DNA of 64,000 bases from Onthophagus taurus (lineage: Eukaryota; Arthropoda; Insecta; Coleoptera; Scarabaeidae): assembly GCF_036711975.1 (NCBI RefSeq), contig NC_091968.1, forward strand, positions 22,692,001 to 22,756,000. Direction: 5' to 3'. Every line of letters starts with the position of its first letter. Position 1 is the first letter of the stretch. Made by a program: the position numbers and the translations under genes. This document shows positions 47,422 to 59,538 of the stretch, piece after piece. The notes beneath the pieces are model-generated. The model did no database searches. It was not told the origin of the DNA and saw only the letters and a list, made by a program, of their open reading frames with translations.

Positions 47422-47551
47422 CAGTGTGTTACTTAATTATCGTACCCGACGTCATCATTGCAAGTATGCAACCAATATCACAGTATTGGTATTGCAATAC
47501 GCGTACTGTGATATTGGTTGCATAATCGTACAATAATTAATTAACACAGTG
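47422..47551. mobile_element. Palindromic MITE, second copy of the 8818 family
   Basis: CAGTGTGTTACTTAATTATC at the left and a variant complement at the right, TA at both sides. The core 'gcaagtatgcaaccaatatc' is shared with 8818-8954; the centre differs. Confidence 0.82.
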
Positions 47552-47596
47552 TATAACATCAAATCATAACCTCCGACATCTAGACCATAGTAGAGG

Positions 47597-48130
47597 TTGG
47601 AATGCATTTATCCCAAGTCATACAAAGGCGTCTTTACACAAGCAGACTCAAGTTTTGCTGAAGAAGAATTATTAGCCCATCTTGAAACAGAAGAAAGAGA
47701 AAAGGTAATACATGTCCACCGAATCAAAACAAGAATCGAAACGGAGGATGGACCTAATGATATTAGCACTGCCTCAGTCATAGTGACATTTAGAGGAACA
47801 CCTTCACCACAGATAGTTACGCTCGTCTTCAGTGTCAGACGCCCAGAACCATACATTGCCCCGGTAACCCAATGCCAGAATTGATTACGATACGATTATA
47901 CCAAAAAACAGTGCAAATGTAAAACAAGATGCCCGGCTTGCATAGAAGAGCACAAATGTGAAAAAAAAAATTCACCAAGATGCACCTTCTGTGGTAACAA
48001 CCATCTCAGCAATGAAAGAGGGACCTTACCAAGAATGAGAAAATGTCCAAAATACACAAGACTTATGAAGCTGCGCAGAAAGTGGGTCCGGATTATACTC
48101 AGCAATCAACAATTCTCACACAGGTAGTGA
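47597..48130 (+). pseudogene. LINE ORF1 (gag-like) with zinc knuckles, broken
   Basis: 47597-47884 encodes an RNA-binding domain part (IHVHRIKTRIETEDGPNDIS, then ASVIVTFRGTPSPQIVTLVF). VTQCQN, a stop, CKCKTRCPACIEEHKCEKK and RCTFCGNNHLSNERGT are three CCHC-type knuckles. Typical of ORF1 in I/jockey-type elements. A stop at 47882 and changed cysteines make it inactive. Confidence 0.7.
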
Positions 48131-48403
48131 TGGATCCCAGAACTTAATGCAACCCAACCTAAACTAACCATCAACAAAGAGACAATTGAACAAACAAATC
48201 GATACAAAAAAATCATATAAAAAACCATCACTTCGCCCAGAAACAAAATTCTAACGAAACACAAAGGAGTTTGAAAACGCATTCGTATTAGTACGTAGTA
48301 CAGTAAATAAAGACAAGTCGCGAGATGGTCGAACAGGAACTTTAAATTGTAACTCAGATAGTATCGTGGAACAGTAGTTGTTGACTACTGCCTTGATATT
48401 AAT

Positions 48404-48667
48404 TTAGCGCCTAGAGGAGAGCTGCTGGATACCGAAAACTGTGCATCGCTGCGCATAAAAATTTGTATGAAGGTGCCGAAGAAAACGCTTTTGGACTTGC
48501 TCTAGGTGATCAATGCAGGTGGATACTGAAATTGAAATCCAGTAAATTAGGGCATTTGGGATGTCGTAGTTGGAGAGTTCTTTTAGAAGAATCCTATGGT
48601 CAATCCTGTCAAAGCTTTTGCTGTTTTCAGTATATATGTATAGCATCAACTTGGCTATTGTTATCAA
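48404..48667 (-). pseudogene. Reverse-transcriptase fragment with internal deletion
   Basis: SKSFDRIDHRILLKELSNYD is the RT 'KAFD..NH' block. It then passes directly into STCIDHLEQVQKRFLRHLHT, which normally lies near the C-terminus, so about half of the RT is missing in frame. Confidence 0.6.
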
Positions 48668-48849
48668 GAATATTTAATACAAAATTAGAAATAAAGTTAG
48701 ATTGTACTGTCCTACCCTAGGACTAGATATTACTAATACAAGATTAGGTACTGCTAATAAAAGATTAGATGCTGTTTGCAGAAGACTAGATAATACTAGC
48801 GGAACACTAAATTTAGAAGATTACATACTGAAGAAGAAACGCTGCTTGA

Positions 48850-49410
48850 GATTCTGGAGGATGTATCATACGCGGAAAGAATTGCAATGTGGTTTATGCA
48901 TGATGGTGCACCACCACATTTCAGTTTGGTTACTCGTGATTTTTAACAGCAACATACGAAAATCTCTGGATTGGTCGAGGTGGACCACACACATGCTCGA
49001 TCCCTAGACTTCAACCCCTTGGATTATTTTTTCTGGGGATTTTTGAATTCATTAGTTTACGCTACTCCAGTGGAGAATTTTGACGATTTGCGAAATCGGA
49101 TAATTGCTGGGACACTCAATTAGAAACGACCCTAGTGTGTTTGAAAGAGTTCGGCAATAAACGACGTGAAGATTGAAGATTGATGCTTATATTCAGGCTG
49201 GGGGAAGTCATTTCGAACATTTATTGTAGATTGAGCAACTTTACATGTACTTTTTGGTAATAAAATGTTGTTATTGTCGTAAATTTTGTTCGCCCTGTAT
49301 CTTCGAATCAAAGGGGTTTTTCAAAAATCATCATAGGACACAATATTCTTAGAATAGGTCAAGAAATAACGCCTTGAATTTTTGCCGTATGTTTACTTAA
49401 CACCCTGTAT
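48850..49410 (+). pseudogene. Mariner-like transposase C-terminus
   Basis: ERIAMWFMHDGAPPHFSLVT near 48880-48935 is the second catalytic block. In a shifted frame SLDFNPLDYFFWGFLNSLVY (49003-49060) is the third, and a decayed tail follows. The right end 'aacaccctgtata' lies at 49399-49411. Confidence 0.7.
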
Positions 49411-50813
49411 AGCATCAACTTGGCTATTGTTACCAAGTGTATTTAATAAAAAATTAGAAAATAAATTAAGTAAAAAAATCTTGTTCAAGGATTAAGGATG
49501 ATTTGACATTAAACATCAGCAAATCATATATAAGGCGTTCAAAGATGTATTGTTATATGAATACGTTGTTTCCTCAAGAAAATACTGTGCTAGCAAATTC
49601 CAAAACTAAAATAAATGTGATATCAAGAAGGACTAAATAGAAATAATTGTGATAACTAGTCAATTATAGAAAGATATAACTGACTGTGATATTACTTAGA
49701 CCTTAATACACTATTTATACTTATAATCCCTTTCCAGATCTAGTTGTCCGAGAGTCCTCCCAAAAGGTCCTAAGAAAGTCGAGTCACTGGACTTCTACCT
49801 CGCAGAAGAAGTATCCTTCCATTAATTTTGTCATCTCTATTTTAAAGTGTTGTTCCATATATGTAAGTCTTATTTAGAAACAGAATTAGAAGAAACTCTG
49901 CGACCGGAGAATGATTTGAATGAAAGTTTGAACTCCAAAACACAACCTGTGGAAGGAAATAATAATAATAATAACCTCAAAAATCATTTTGTTTGCGTCA
50001 TTCTTTTATATAGCGCCACCTAGCGATTGTTTTATAGCAACGCATGTTTCCATAGCAACGGAACATGAACATATTAAAATTTGACAAAATTGAATTTATT
50101 TGAAATTTGTTATAAACAAAATGTTAATTCTTACCTTAATTAAGACAAATTAATCCGTTTGATTGTATTGGTGGGAATCGTCTTCACTAAAATCAAATAC
50201 TTATTTTATAAGTTTATAAAATAATTCAAGATTTACATAAAATAAATATTCTTACCTCATTCATTATGAGAATTAACGAATTTTGATTTAATTTAACTCT
50301 CAATTTTAAGATAATCTCAACATAATCTCAAAAAAGCGCGTCTTCTTCAAAACGAAGCTATTGTTTGTAATTAAACTTAATTTTTGTATGTATTCGACGA
50401 AATTTCCATGGTAACGAAGGTTGGGTAACTTTGAAATAATTAAATAATTTTAATTATTTTATTAATAATTAATAAATATGATTATTTTGAAACTGATTGT
50501 TGTTATTTATTTAAATAAACAATTTTTTAATAAAGTTTTGCATAAATTTTAGCAAAAAAAGTGTTATTAATATAGTTATAGATAGTGAGGTTATGTTCCA
50601 AAAAAAAGTAAGGTTTAAAATTTAACTAAATCATATCTTTTATAATTATAATTAAATTAAAGCAAATAACTTCCAAAAATAACCGCCATCCATCAAAGAA
50701 AAGCCTAAACCCCATTAGATCATGCGCAGTAATAAAAACCACCATAACCACCAGTTTCTTGTTTACAACACAAGCATTTTTACATTTCCAACTTTAAAGT
50801 GTTTTTATCTAGG
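49411..50813. other. Intergenic DNA upstream of esc/EED
   Basis: No gene recognised. 'tagcgccacctagcg' at about 50013-50028 is a good match to the CTCF consensus on the minus strand. The last 120 bases before the esc ATG are free of repeats and probably hold its promoter. Confidence 0.45.
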
Positions 50814-53800
50814 ATGAATAACGATTTATCAAACTCGAATTTAACGGAAGAATCAGGCGATGATTTGGTAAATAATATTTTTTAACTTTTTATTTTGATT
50901 CAAACAAGAAAATTTTAGGATGAAACTTCTTCCGTTGGAAGCACTTCAACTACGGATAACACCTCGAGAAGTGCCACCCCTACTAATAGACTCAGAAGAG
51001 GTCGTCGTGGTAAAAGAAAAATAAGCCAGAACAAAGTTTTGAAGCCAATTTATAAATATACGTAATAAAAATGTTTCAATTATGTTTTTGGTCAATAATT
51101 ATCTTCTTGGGATTAGTTGTAGTATAAAAGAAGATCATGCTCAACCGTTATTTGGCACACAATTCAATCATAGTCTAAAAGAAGGCCAACCGTTGGTTTT
51201 TGCAGCTGTTGGAACAAATCGAGTTTCTATTTATGAATGTCCTGAAGGAAATGGTATTAAATTGTTACAATGTTATGCTGATCCAGATGTATCCTTTTGT
51301 TTTCTTTTTAACACTAAACGTACCAAGACTTAATAAATGCTGTAATTTATTGTTTCTTAGCAACAAAAACAAAATTGAAAAGAAAAAAAGCTAATTTATC
51401 TCTGTTTCTTCTTAATTTAGGCCATAATTCTGGTTTTAATTTGTAAAATTGGAAATATTCTGCATTGATACCCTGTTTCTCTTTCATTAATCTATCTAGA
51501 TTCCATTCTTCATTTACCTCTTATTTTCTGGTTTTATTTATTGGTATTTCCTTCTAACTCCATTACATGTGACTCAATCTTTGTGATTGTGCCTTTTCTA
51601 TATTAACTTGATTTTCTTCAAAGTCTTCTAATTTGTTGTTATTATCGTCCAATTTCTTTTCTGTGTCAGATTGTCTTGCTTCCAAATTGGTAATGTTTTT
51701 GTTGAGTTCTTTTTGATGTTCATATATTTGAACTTAACTCTCCTCTATTTTTTCTTCTATTTTCTTCCATTAATTGTCTCAACATTTTCATAAGATTTCC
51801 TTTTTCACTTTTTTCTTTATTATGTCCTGAAATACTTTGTTTTTCTATTTGTACCAGCTTAATTACTTGCTCTTCTCTTCCTCCACTGACCTATTTTGCT
51901 ATAACTCTACTTCTTGTTTGACTTTACAGTTTGACTGGTAATGAGACGTCAAAATTTCAAAAATCGTCAGTTTAATTTAATTTTTTTAGAACTTCTAAAG
52001 GTTTGACATTAAAAAAACGTAAATAAATTCTTTTTTCCTATGATTTAAACATAATTAATTTTCGCTAAAAAAAACATGACGTTTCATAAAATTGACATTT
52101 AATTTTGACAAATTGTTGTGAAGTTGGTTACAATTGGTAACATTGAATTTCTGTCACATTGACGTTTAAATTTTATTCAAAAATTTATTTAAAAAAATAA
52201 ATTTATGGAATCAATTTCAATAGTAGACGTGATTTGATGCCAAATTTGTCTGGCTTAATGGACATATATTGCTTAATTCTGCATTTTGCTTTCGTCGGAA
52301 ATAGTTGTTCGTCCACAATAACTTTTACCCCTTGTTTATAACAATTTTGACCGTTCTCAATAAATTTATTCCATACCTCAGATATCAAGGCGAATTTATC
52401 TGTTTTCTGTTATGGGCACTTTTTTTTATCAAATCGAATAAATCTGAGAATTTCTATAAACCAATTCTACAATTTTTTCGAATTTTGCAATTTTCGCCGA
52501 TTCAGTTTTAAAAATTCGTATAAAATCCATTTCTTGGAATATGAGTATGAAAATTTCCCAAAGTGTTAATAAAAGTGTCTTCTTTCCAATGAACCAACCC
52601 GTTTTGAAAAATAACTTTTAGTTTTTGAGAAAACAATATTTGAAGTTTTGATAAAATTTTCGATGTTGCAATTTTCATCGATAACTTTGAAAATTCGCTA
52701 TAAAATTAATTTCTTGAAGGATCCTTGTGGAAATATCACCAATTATTAATTAAACTATCTTCTTTTTAATGCAACAAGCCTTTTTGAAAAATCACTTTTA
52801 GTTTTTGAGAAATAAATTTTTGAAATGATCGACAAAAGAGAAAGATGTTTATCCCAGCTTATCACAATACAATTAAAAATTAAATAATATTATACAAGTA
52901 GTCCTTCTGCCCATGTTACACTGATTAGTCATTTTTTAGCAATCCACGATTTTCTTGTAGTGTCAAAATTTGAGGATTCGAAAAGAGGAGAAGGGTTTGA
53001 GGACATATTTTTGTAAGCTTTTTGTGCTAGGAGAGATATTCGTTGAGTAAGGGGAATAATTTGGAATTTTTCATAAAGGAGATTGTTAGAGGGGTTGAAT
53101 AGGGGATTTCTGGGGTTTCGAAGTTTGGATATTATTCTAATTGCTAATCTTTCTGCTACTTCTAGATGCGATATTGCCTTTTTGCTGATATTAAGGAAGA
53201 TGGGAGCTCCATAATTAAGAATGTGCCTGCAAATTGTTTTATAAATATGGTCGACAATTTTTTAGAATTTTGCAATTTTCGACAATTAAGTTTTAAAAAT
53301 TCGTATAAAATCCACTTCTTGGAATATGAGTATGAAAATCTCCCAAAGTGTTAATAAAAGTGCCTTCTTTCCAATGAATCAACCCGTTTTGAAAAATAAC
53401 TTTTAGTTTTTGAGAAAACAATATTTGAAGTTTTGATGAAATTTTCGATGTTGCAATTTTCATCGATAATTTTCAAAATTCGCTATAAAATCCATTTCTT
53501 GAAGGATCCTTGTGGAAATATCACCAATTATTAATTAAAGTATCCTCTTTTTAATGCAACAAGCCGTTTTGAAAAATCGCTTTTAGTTTTTGAGAAATAA
53601 ATTTTTGTAATGATCGACAATTTTTTCGAATTTTGCAATTTTCGCCGATTAAGTTTTAAAAATTCCTATAAAATCCATTTCTTGGAATATTAGTATGAAA
53701 ATTTCCCAAAGTGTTAATAAAAGTGTCCTCTTTCCAATGAACCAACCCGTTTTGAAAAATAACTTAGTTTTTGAGAAAACAATATTTGAAGTTTTGATAA

Positions 53801-55256
53801 AATTTTCGATGCTGCAATTTTCATCCATAACTTTCAAAATTCGCTATAAAATTCATTTCTTGAAGGATCCTTGTGGAAATATCACCAATTATTAATTAAA
53901 GTATCCTCTTTTTAATGCAAGAAGCCGTTTTGAAAAATCGCTTGTAGTTTTTGAGAAATAAATTTTTGAAATGATCGACAATTTTTTCGAATTTTGCAAT
54001 TTTCGCCGATTAAGTTTTAAAAATTCGTATAAAATCCATTTCTTGGAGTATGAGTATGAAAATTTCCCAAAGTGTTAATAAAAGTGTTCTCTTTCCAATG
54101 AATCAACCCGTATTGAAAAATAACTTTTAGTTTTTGAGAAAACAATATTAGAAATTTTGCTGAAAATTTTCGATGTTGCAATTGAAATATCACCAATTAT
54201 TAATTAAAGTATCCTCATTTTAATGCAACAAGCCGTTTTGAATAAATTCATGGTACGTTTAGTGTTAAATTTTCAAATAAAAACGTCTTTTTAACTTAAT
54301 TAAACTTAGTTGGATGAAAATTATTATACATGCGCATGGTCTCACGACGAAGAAACGGGAAAGCCACTTTTAGCTGTAGCTGGATCAAGGGGGGTTATTC
54401 GAATATTAAATCCAGCTACAATGACATGTATTCGTCACTACATAGGTCACGGTCATGCTATAAACGAATTAAAATTTCATCCAAGAGATCCTAATTTATT
54501 ATTGTCAGTTTCAAAAGATCACGCTCTTCGATTATGGAATATAAAAACCGATGTGTGTATAGCAATTTTTGGTGGCGTTGAAGGCCACAGAGATGAAGTT
54601 TTAAGTGCAGTAATTAATTTAATTGAGTTTTAAAAAAATGAATTATTTTGATTTAATTTTAGGATTTTGATTTATTGGGTAATAGAATTATGTCTTGTGG
54701 AATGGATCACTCTTTAAAGTTATGGAAATTAGATAAAGAATCGATGAATAAAGCGATTAAAGATTCGTATCAATGGATGGCTAGTAGAAGTTCAAGACCG
54801 TTCGATTCATTAAAAGAACATTTTCCTGACTTTTCAACTCGAGATATCCACAGAAATTACGTTGATTGCGTCCGATGGTTTGGTGATTTTATTTTTAGCA
54901 AATCGTGCGAGAATTGCATAATTTGTTGGAAACCCGGTCGATTGGAAGATGAAACTTTAAGACCTGGAGATACAAGTTCGACGATTATCCATCGCTTCGA
55001 ATATAAAGAGTGCGAAATTTGGTTCGTTCGGTTCTCGATGGATTTTTGGCAGAAAATTTTAGCGCTTGGTAATCAAATTGGGAAAGTTTTTGTGTGGGAT
55101 TTGGATGTAACTGATCCGAGTCAAGCGAAATGTTACACTTTACAACATCCGAGATGTACTAGCGCCGTTCGACAAACAAGTTTAAGTAGGGATGGAAATA
55201 TATTGCTTTGTGTATGCGATGATGGCACAGTTTGGAGATGGGATAAAATAGCTTAA
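50814..55256 (+). CDS. esc: Extra sex combs / EED, WD40 subunit of Polycomb repressive complex 2
   Basis: Binds trimethylated H3K27 and activates the E(z) methyltransferase in PRC2. Five exons in phase: 50814-50867, 50919-51061, 51117-51288, 54310-54609 and 54663-55256, giving 420 residues (fly Esc 425, human EED 441). The basic, serine-rich N-terminus (residues about 18-60) is followed by seven WD repeats: [120 protein letters not shown] and [17 protein letters not shown]. Every block agrees with EED in order. Intron 3 is about 3 kb and carries LINE fragments and a 362-bp tandem repeat; other introns are about 50 bases. The 3' end of the last exon is repeated at 55418-55660. Confidence 0.93.
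51420..51935 (-). pseudogene. Coiled-coil ORF1-like relic of a LINE
   Basis: On the minus strand: [20 protein letters not shown], then after a frame change [20 protein letters not shown] and [20 protein letters not shown], all heptad-like and charged. Such coiled coils open ORF1 of several non-LTR elements. It lies in esc intron 3, antisense. An unrelated coiled-coil pseudogene is possible. Confidence 0.45.
51940..52200. repeat. Dispersed 'ataaaattgacatttaattt' repeat, copy 1
   Basis: 'acgtttcataaaattgacat', 'ttgtgaagttggttacaatt' and 'cacattgacgttta' in order. Further copies at 55640-55870, 58605-58780, 58860-59095 and 59540-59680. About 200-240 bp each, non-coding, always within or next to esc or the region to its right. 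Confidence 0.75.
52470..54245. repeat. Tandem repeat, about 362-bp period, in esc intron 3
   Basis: 'gaattttgcaattttcgccg' recurs at about 52478, 53264 (variant), 53626 and 53988. Each unit continues 'cttggaatatgagtatgaaa', 'gttaataaaagtgt' and 'cttgaaggatccttgtggaa'. The first copy is separated by a LINE fragment (52860-53240). The last copy is truncated near 54240, just before exon 4. Confidence 0.85.
52860..53240 (-). pseudogene. LINE RT C-terminal fragment within the 362-bp array
   Basis: Minus strand: [40 protein letters not shown], then [20 protein letters not shown]. This is the region after the RT palm in CR1/jockey-type proteins. It was inserted into the array or the array grew around it. 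Confidence 0.7.
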
Positions 55257-55660
55257 GATTTCTTTTTATTTTATTGAATTCGATATAACCTCAATATAAC
55301 CTAAAAATGAATTTTAATCTGTCAAAATTATTATCAAAAGCGGTCATCTTACAAAAATAGTATATGATTATACAAGGATATAATTTTAAAAAACGTCAAT
55401 TTAATTTAATTTTTTTAAACAAGTTTAAGTAGAGATGGAAATATTTTGCTTTGTGTATGCGATGATGGTACAGTTTGGAGATGGGATAAAATAGCTTAAG
55501 ATTTCTTTTTATTTTATTGAATTCGATATAACCTAAAAATGAATTTTAATCTGTCAAAATTATCAAAAGCGGCCATCTTACAAAAATAGTATATGATTAC
55601 ATATGATTATACAAGGATATAATTTTAAAAAACGTCAATTCAATTTAATTTTTTTATGAC
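55174..55660 (+). repeat. Tandem duplication of the esc 3' end (about 245 bp)
   Basis: 55174-55417 covers the last 27 codons of esc, the stop and about 160 bp of 3' flank. 55418-55660 repeats it with few changes ('agtttaagtag(a/g)gatggaa', 'gatgatgg(c/t)acagtttgga', 'ataaaatagcttaagatttc'). The second copy has no splice acceptor and no upstream coding sequence, so it is not a gene. Confidence 0.9.
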
Positions 55661-55870
55661 TTTCTAATGGTTTGATATTAAAAAAACGTAAACAAATTCT
55701 TTTTTCGTATGATTTAAGCATAAATTAATTAATTTTCTTAAAAAAAACGTGTAATTTCATAAAATTGACATTTAATTTTGACAAATTGTTGTGAAGTTGG
55801 TTACAGTTGGTGACATCGAAATTGTGTCACATTGACGTTTAATTTAATCAAAAATTTATTTAAAAAAATG
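55640..55870. repeat. Dispersed 'ataaaattgacatttaattt' repeat, copy 2
   Basis: Same order of blocks as 51940-52200, including 'acgtgtaatttcataaaatt' and 'gttggttacagttgg'. It begins where the esc 3' duplication ends. Confidence 0.75.
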
Positions 55871-55929
55871 AATTTTAAAGGATAATCATTTTTCACAAAG
55901 TGAATAATAGCGGTGAATAATCATTATTT

Positions 55930-58620
55930 ATTTATTTATTAGCACCACAACATATAAAGAATACAATAGCACAAAAATAATAACATTTTTTATTGACCCT
56001 ACCGAGGAGTTATAAAAATTTAAGTAATAATTAACAAAAATTCAAATTAAATTTATTATAAGCGAAGAATCAAAAGGAAGGAATATGCAGAGGCAGATGC
56101 AAACATTTATCTACTAAATTTACGTTGAAACCCAGCACACTCTCCTGCTTTATCGAATCCGCAATTTTGTTGTAAACATTCGGCATACAATACGAAAAAG
56201 ATCGTTTAAATAATTGTCAACGATGTTAGAGTATCGTTAGTGTATGCCTATGCCTAACGTTAATGTTATGGACTCACTAATGTTATGAATCTCAACTCAG
56301 AGTCGACAACCAAGCCCAAGTTTCGCGCGTCAGACACCACATTTAGCATTTGACCATTGATACATATACGAGGGGCCACAGTGAAACAATCAGGAACACC
56401 ACCACACCCAAAAACAACAACCGACGACTTCGAAGGATTGATGCCTAACCGCGAACGTGATTAGGTCGTTCAGATCTTTATTTATATTATCCCGTGCAGC
56501 TAAAGCATCCGATTTAGAAAAGCTGTAATAGAACTGCGTATCATCAACATACATATGGTTAGAGTAATCTTTAAAAAATCATAAAAAACTTAAATTCTTA
56601 AGATATCTCAGTGTAAGGATGCAGTCCTGGAGTAGGTTAGGCAGATTGCAAGAAAATCTACGATTCATGATTTAATACTGCAGATTTTGAAAGATACGAA
56701 AATCGATCCCAAAACTAAATCCCAATTATGCTAAGTCAAAAATAAAAAACTAAAGAACCCAAGTGATTGTGGGACAAGAAGGAGTTTCCTAAGATGATGC
56801 CCATACTACTCTGCTTTAGATTTGTACACGATTTATGTTGTGGTTATTGGAAGAGATCACATTATAGCAATAAATTGACCCTTCATTCTTCACCATATCA
56901 ACATTACAGATTGAGAGTCGATGTGATGCTACCTGGTCTAGACAATTTATCGTTAAAATCAACTAATTGTAGTCTGTCGCAGAAGTAGCTTCTAAACAAG
57001 CATATATCTGCATCTGATAGACTAATGAAATGAAGAATTGAAAAGAGAGTTTTATGATGCAGTACATCAAAAGCCAGGAAGGGAAATAAAGATACTGCAG
57101 ACAAATCTGAACAGATGTATAGAAGCAATGAATCTGGCAGAGGAAAAGTACCAGAGAGAAGAAGTGGATGTTGTTATAGTGTCAGAGCCAAATAAGAAGA
57201 AGGTTTACGGTGCGGACTGGTTTACGGACTGGGAGAGTGACGTCGCTATAAAGTTTTTTAATAGAGGAATGACGATAAGGGGATGTAAAAGAGAGAAGGG
57301 ATATGTGGCAGTCAGATTTGAGGAGTGCATAGTGATTGGATGCTATATCTCACCAAATGAAAACATAGAGGCCTTTGAGGAAAGATTGGGAAAGATGAGG
57401 GATATGCTGGGAGGAGAGAGGGGAAATGTTATAATAGGCGGAGATTTTAACGCCAAGTCGCCTACATGGCAGGCAACAATAGAGGATAGAAGAGGAAGAC
57501 TCCTATGCGAGTGTTCTGCTGAAAGAGGGCTGGTTGTGTTGAATCGAGGAGGATTACCGACATGGAGAAGGGGTAACCAGGAGTCGAACATAGATGTAAC
57601 AATGTGTAATGAGGATATGGTGGCGGATGTGAAGGCGTGAAGAGTGATGGAGGAGGAAAACTTGAGCGACCACCTAAACATAGAAATAATTCTCCAACGA
57701 AGTACAAACCATTCTCAGAATAAAACCACAGTAGAGGGGGAATGGAGAAGAGACGTCGATAGGACTGAAGAATATATAGAAGAGGTTAAGAAACGACCGC
57801 AAAACGTAGAAACACTAAGTGTGGAGAAACTCAAGGAAATAACCGAAAGAGCATGTAAGAAGGTGTATGGGCGGAAGAGAAAAAGAAGAATAAAAAACGG
57901 GAGTGTATACTGGTGGAATTCTGAGATAGGTGAAATTAAAAAAAGGGCCAACGATATAAGAAGGAAATTGACAAGAAGCGACAAGGGAAATGACAACAAC
58001 AAGGAGGAAACGTATGGGGTGAGTGTAACGAATGAAATTGCACGAGATACTGTTATGGCAATTGGAGAAAAGATAGCAACATTATATCAAGAACTATTGG
58101 AATCATGTAAATTCCCAAAAATCTGGAAAGAAGGAAGACTGGTCTTGATAGAGAAGCCAAAGAAGAATGGGGAAGATACACAGTACCGACCATTGTGCCT
58201 TAGAGAAATCAAGTAGTCATCCAACAGAGCAGATGAGCAGCTAAAGCCAGGCCTAAATCCAGACTGTTTGCTAGGAAGGATACAAAATCTCTCCAAATGC
58301 TCTGTCAGTCTGGTAGCAATTATTCTTTCAAAAACCTTCGACAGAACAGGCAAAATAGTTATAGGCCTAAGATCTTTCAATTGAGATGCGTTGTTGGTTT
58401 TAGCTAACGGAAGTACCAAAGCGACCTTCCAATCATCAGGAAAAACGGAATGTTCAATACAAAAGTTAAAAATATGACAAATTAATGGCAAAATAGTTGG
58501 ACAGCAAAGTAATAACATTTTCCTACTGATCTGGTCGTCACCTACGGCATTAATTTTAATACTAAGCAAGGCTAAAATTTCCTCTTCAGATGTATTTCTT
58601 TGTTCGTATGATTTAAGCAT
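55930..58620 (-). mobile_element. Minus-strand CR1/jockey-like LINE, split by an R1-like LINE
   Basis: Pieces from right to left follow RT order. 58620-58217: GDDQISRKMLLLCCPTILPL, KVALVLPLAKTN, LRPITILPVLSKVFERIIAT and SGFRPGFSCSSALLDDY. 57046-56900: ILHFISLSDADICLFRSYFC, DRLQLVDFNDKLSRPGSITS. 56600-56270: NHMYVDDTQFYYSFSKSDAL (catalytic YVDD), then SSVVVFGCGG and NLGLVVDSEL in changed frames. The gap 57047-58216 is filled by the R1-like element on the other strand. Many stops. Confidence 0.78.
57046..58215 (+). mobile_element. R1-clade-like LINE, internally deleted
   Basis: 57038-57640 is an open endonuclease frame: IKILQTNLNRCIEAMNLAEE, VDVVIVSEPNKK, GNVIIGGDFNAKSPTWQ, RRGRLLCE and SNIDVTMCNED. 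57644-58216 continues with LSDHLNIEI, a linker rich in K and R, then FPKIWKEGRLVLIEKPKK and TQYRPLCLREI, the first RT block. The endonuclease-to-RT distance is too short for a full element, and the sequence ends in RT block 1, so a deletion and a truncated 3' end are likely. Less AT-rich than its surroundings, which suggests a young insertion. Confidence 0.78.
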
Positions 58621-59095
58621 AAATTAATAAATTTTCGTAGAAAAAACATGACGTTTCATAAAATTGACATTTAATTTTGATAAATTGTTGTGAAGTTGGT
58701 TACAATTGGTAACATTGAATTTGTATCGCATTGACGTTTAACTTTATTCAAAAATTTATTTAAAAAGCGAGTTTTAAAGAATAGTCATTTTTGACAGAGT
58801 GAGAAATAGCAGTGAATAATCACTATTCATGGGTAATCAACTTGACAGACTAATAATTATTTGAAACGTCAAAATTTCAAAAAACGTCAAATTAATTTAA
58901 TTTTTTTTGGACTTTCTAAAGGTTTGATATTAAAAAAACGTAAACAAATTCCTTTTTTCGTATGATTTAAGCATAAATTATTTAATTTTCGTAAAAAAAC
59001 ATGACGTTTCATAAAATTGACATTTAATTTGAACAATTAGTTGTGAAGTTGGTTACAGTTGATAACATTGAATTTGTATCACATTGACGAGAAAA
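58605..59095. repeat. Dispersed 'ataaaattgacatttaattt' repeat, copies 3 and 4
   Basis: Copies at 58605-58780 and 58860-59095 with the same blocks as 51940-52200. The second ends at the copia relic. Confidence 0.7.
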
Positions 59096-59538
59096 ACAAT
59101 ACTTGATCGGTTTTAAACGTGTCGTAATTTTATTAAACACAAAAAAATTTATACTGTTTTTTTCAAATATATGATTATTCTCTTTTTCCAGCTTCCGTAA
59201 TCTTCTCCATCGAACATCGGTATCGTTACGTCCGTCATTTTTTATAACCTTCTATATAAATTCCAATTCAAATTCTTTTACTATTCTTCTCAGCAATCAT
59301 TAGTTTTACCACCTTTACCACGTTTTCTTCTTTTATTTAACCACGTTCTGCTACCATGTAAAAAATAGTACGTGATCGCTTTTAAAAGTGTCGTACTTTT
59401 TTATTAAACACAAAAACAGTATAAAAGCTTAACTAATAACTACCTTTTTTATATTGACTACTTGATCACACCTAAATCATAATCGAAACTAAATAACTCA
59501 CTAGATGGTGTATATTTATAAATGTATATAATCCAACA
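59092..59538 (-). mobile_element. Internally deleted copia-type LTR retrotransposon
   Basis: Minus strand. A 182-bp LTR (59538-59357) starts TGTTGGATTATATACA and ends TACA. TGGTAGCAGAACGTGG follows at once, a copia-type primer site complementary to part of initiator tRNA-Met. An ATG near 59248 opens MTDVTIPMFDGEDYGSWKKR, the N-terminus of copia gag. After about 30 codons the sequence passes into 59165-59092, which resembles the middle of the LTR ('gtgtttaataaaa', 'acgacac'). All of pol and most of gag are missing. Confidence 0.78.

Noticed and set aside
49735-49825. Possible small exon after 'cctttccag'
   Set aside because: Open for about 25 codons with an acceptor-like start, but there is no donor, no partner exon and no recognisable sequence.
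57343-57707. Two overlapping minus frames of 81-112 codons
   Set aside because: Antisense shadows of the R1-like endonuclease frame, proline/serine-rich with no domain.
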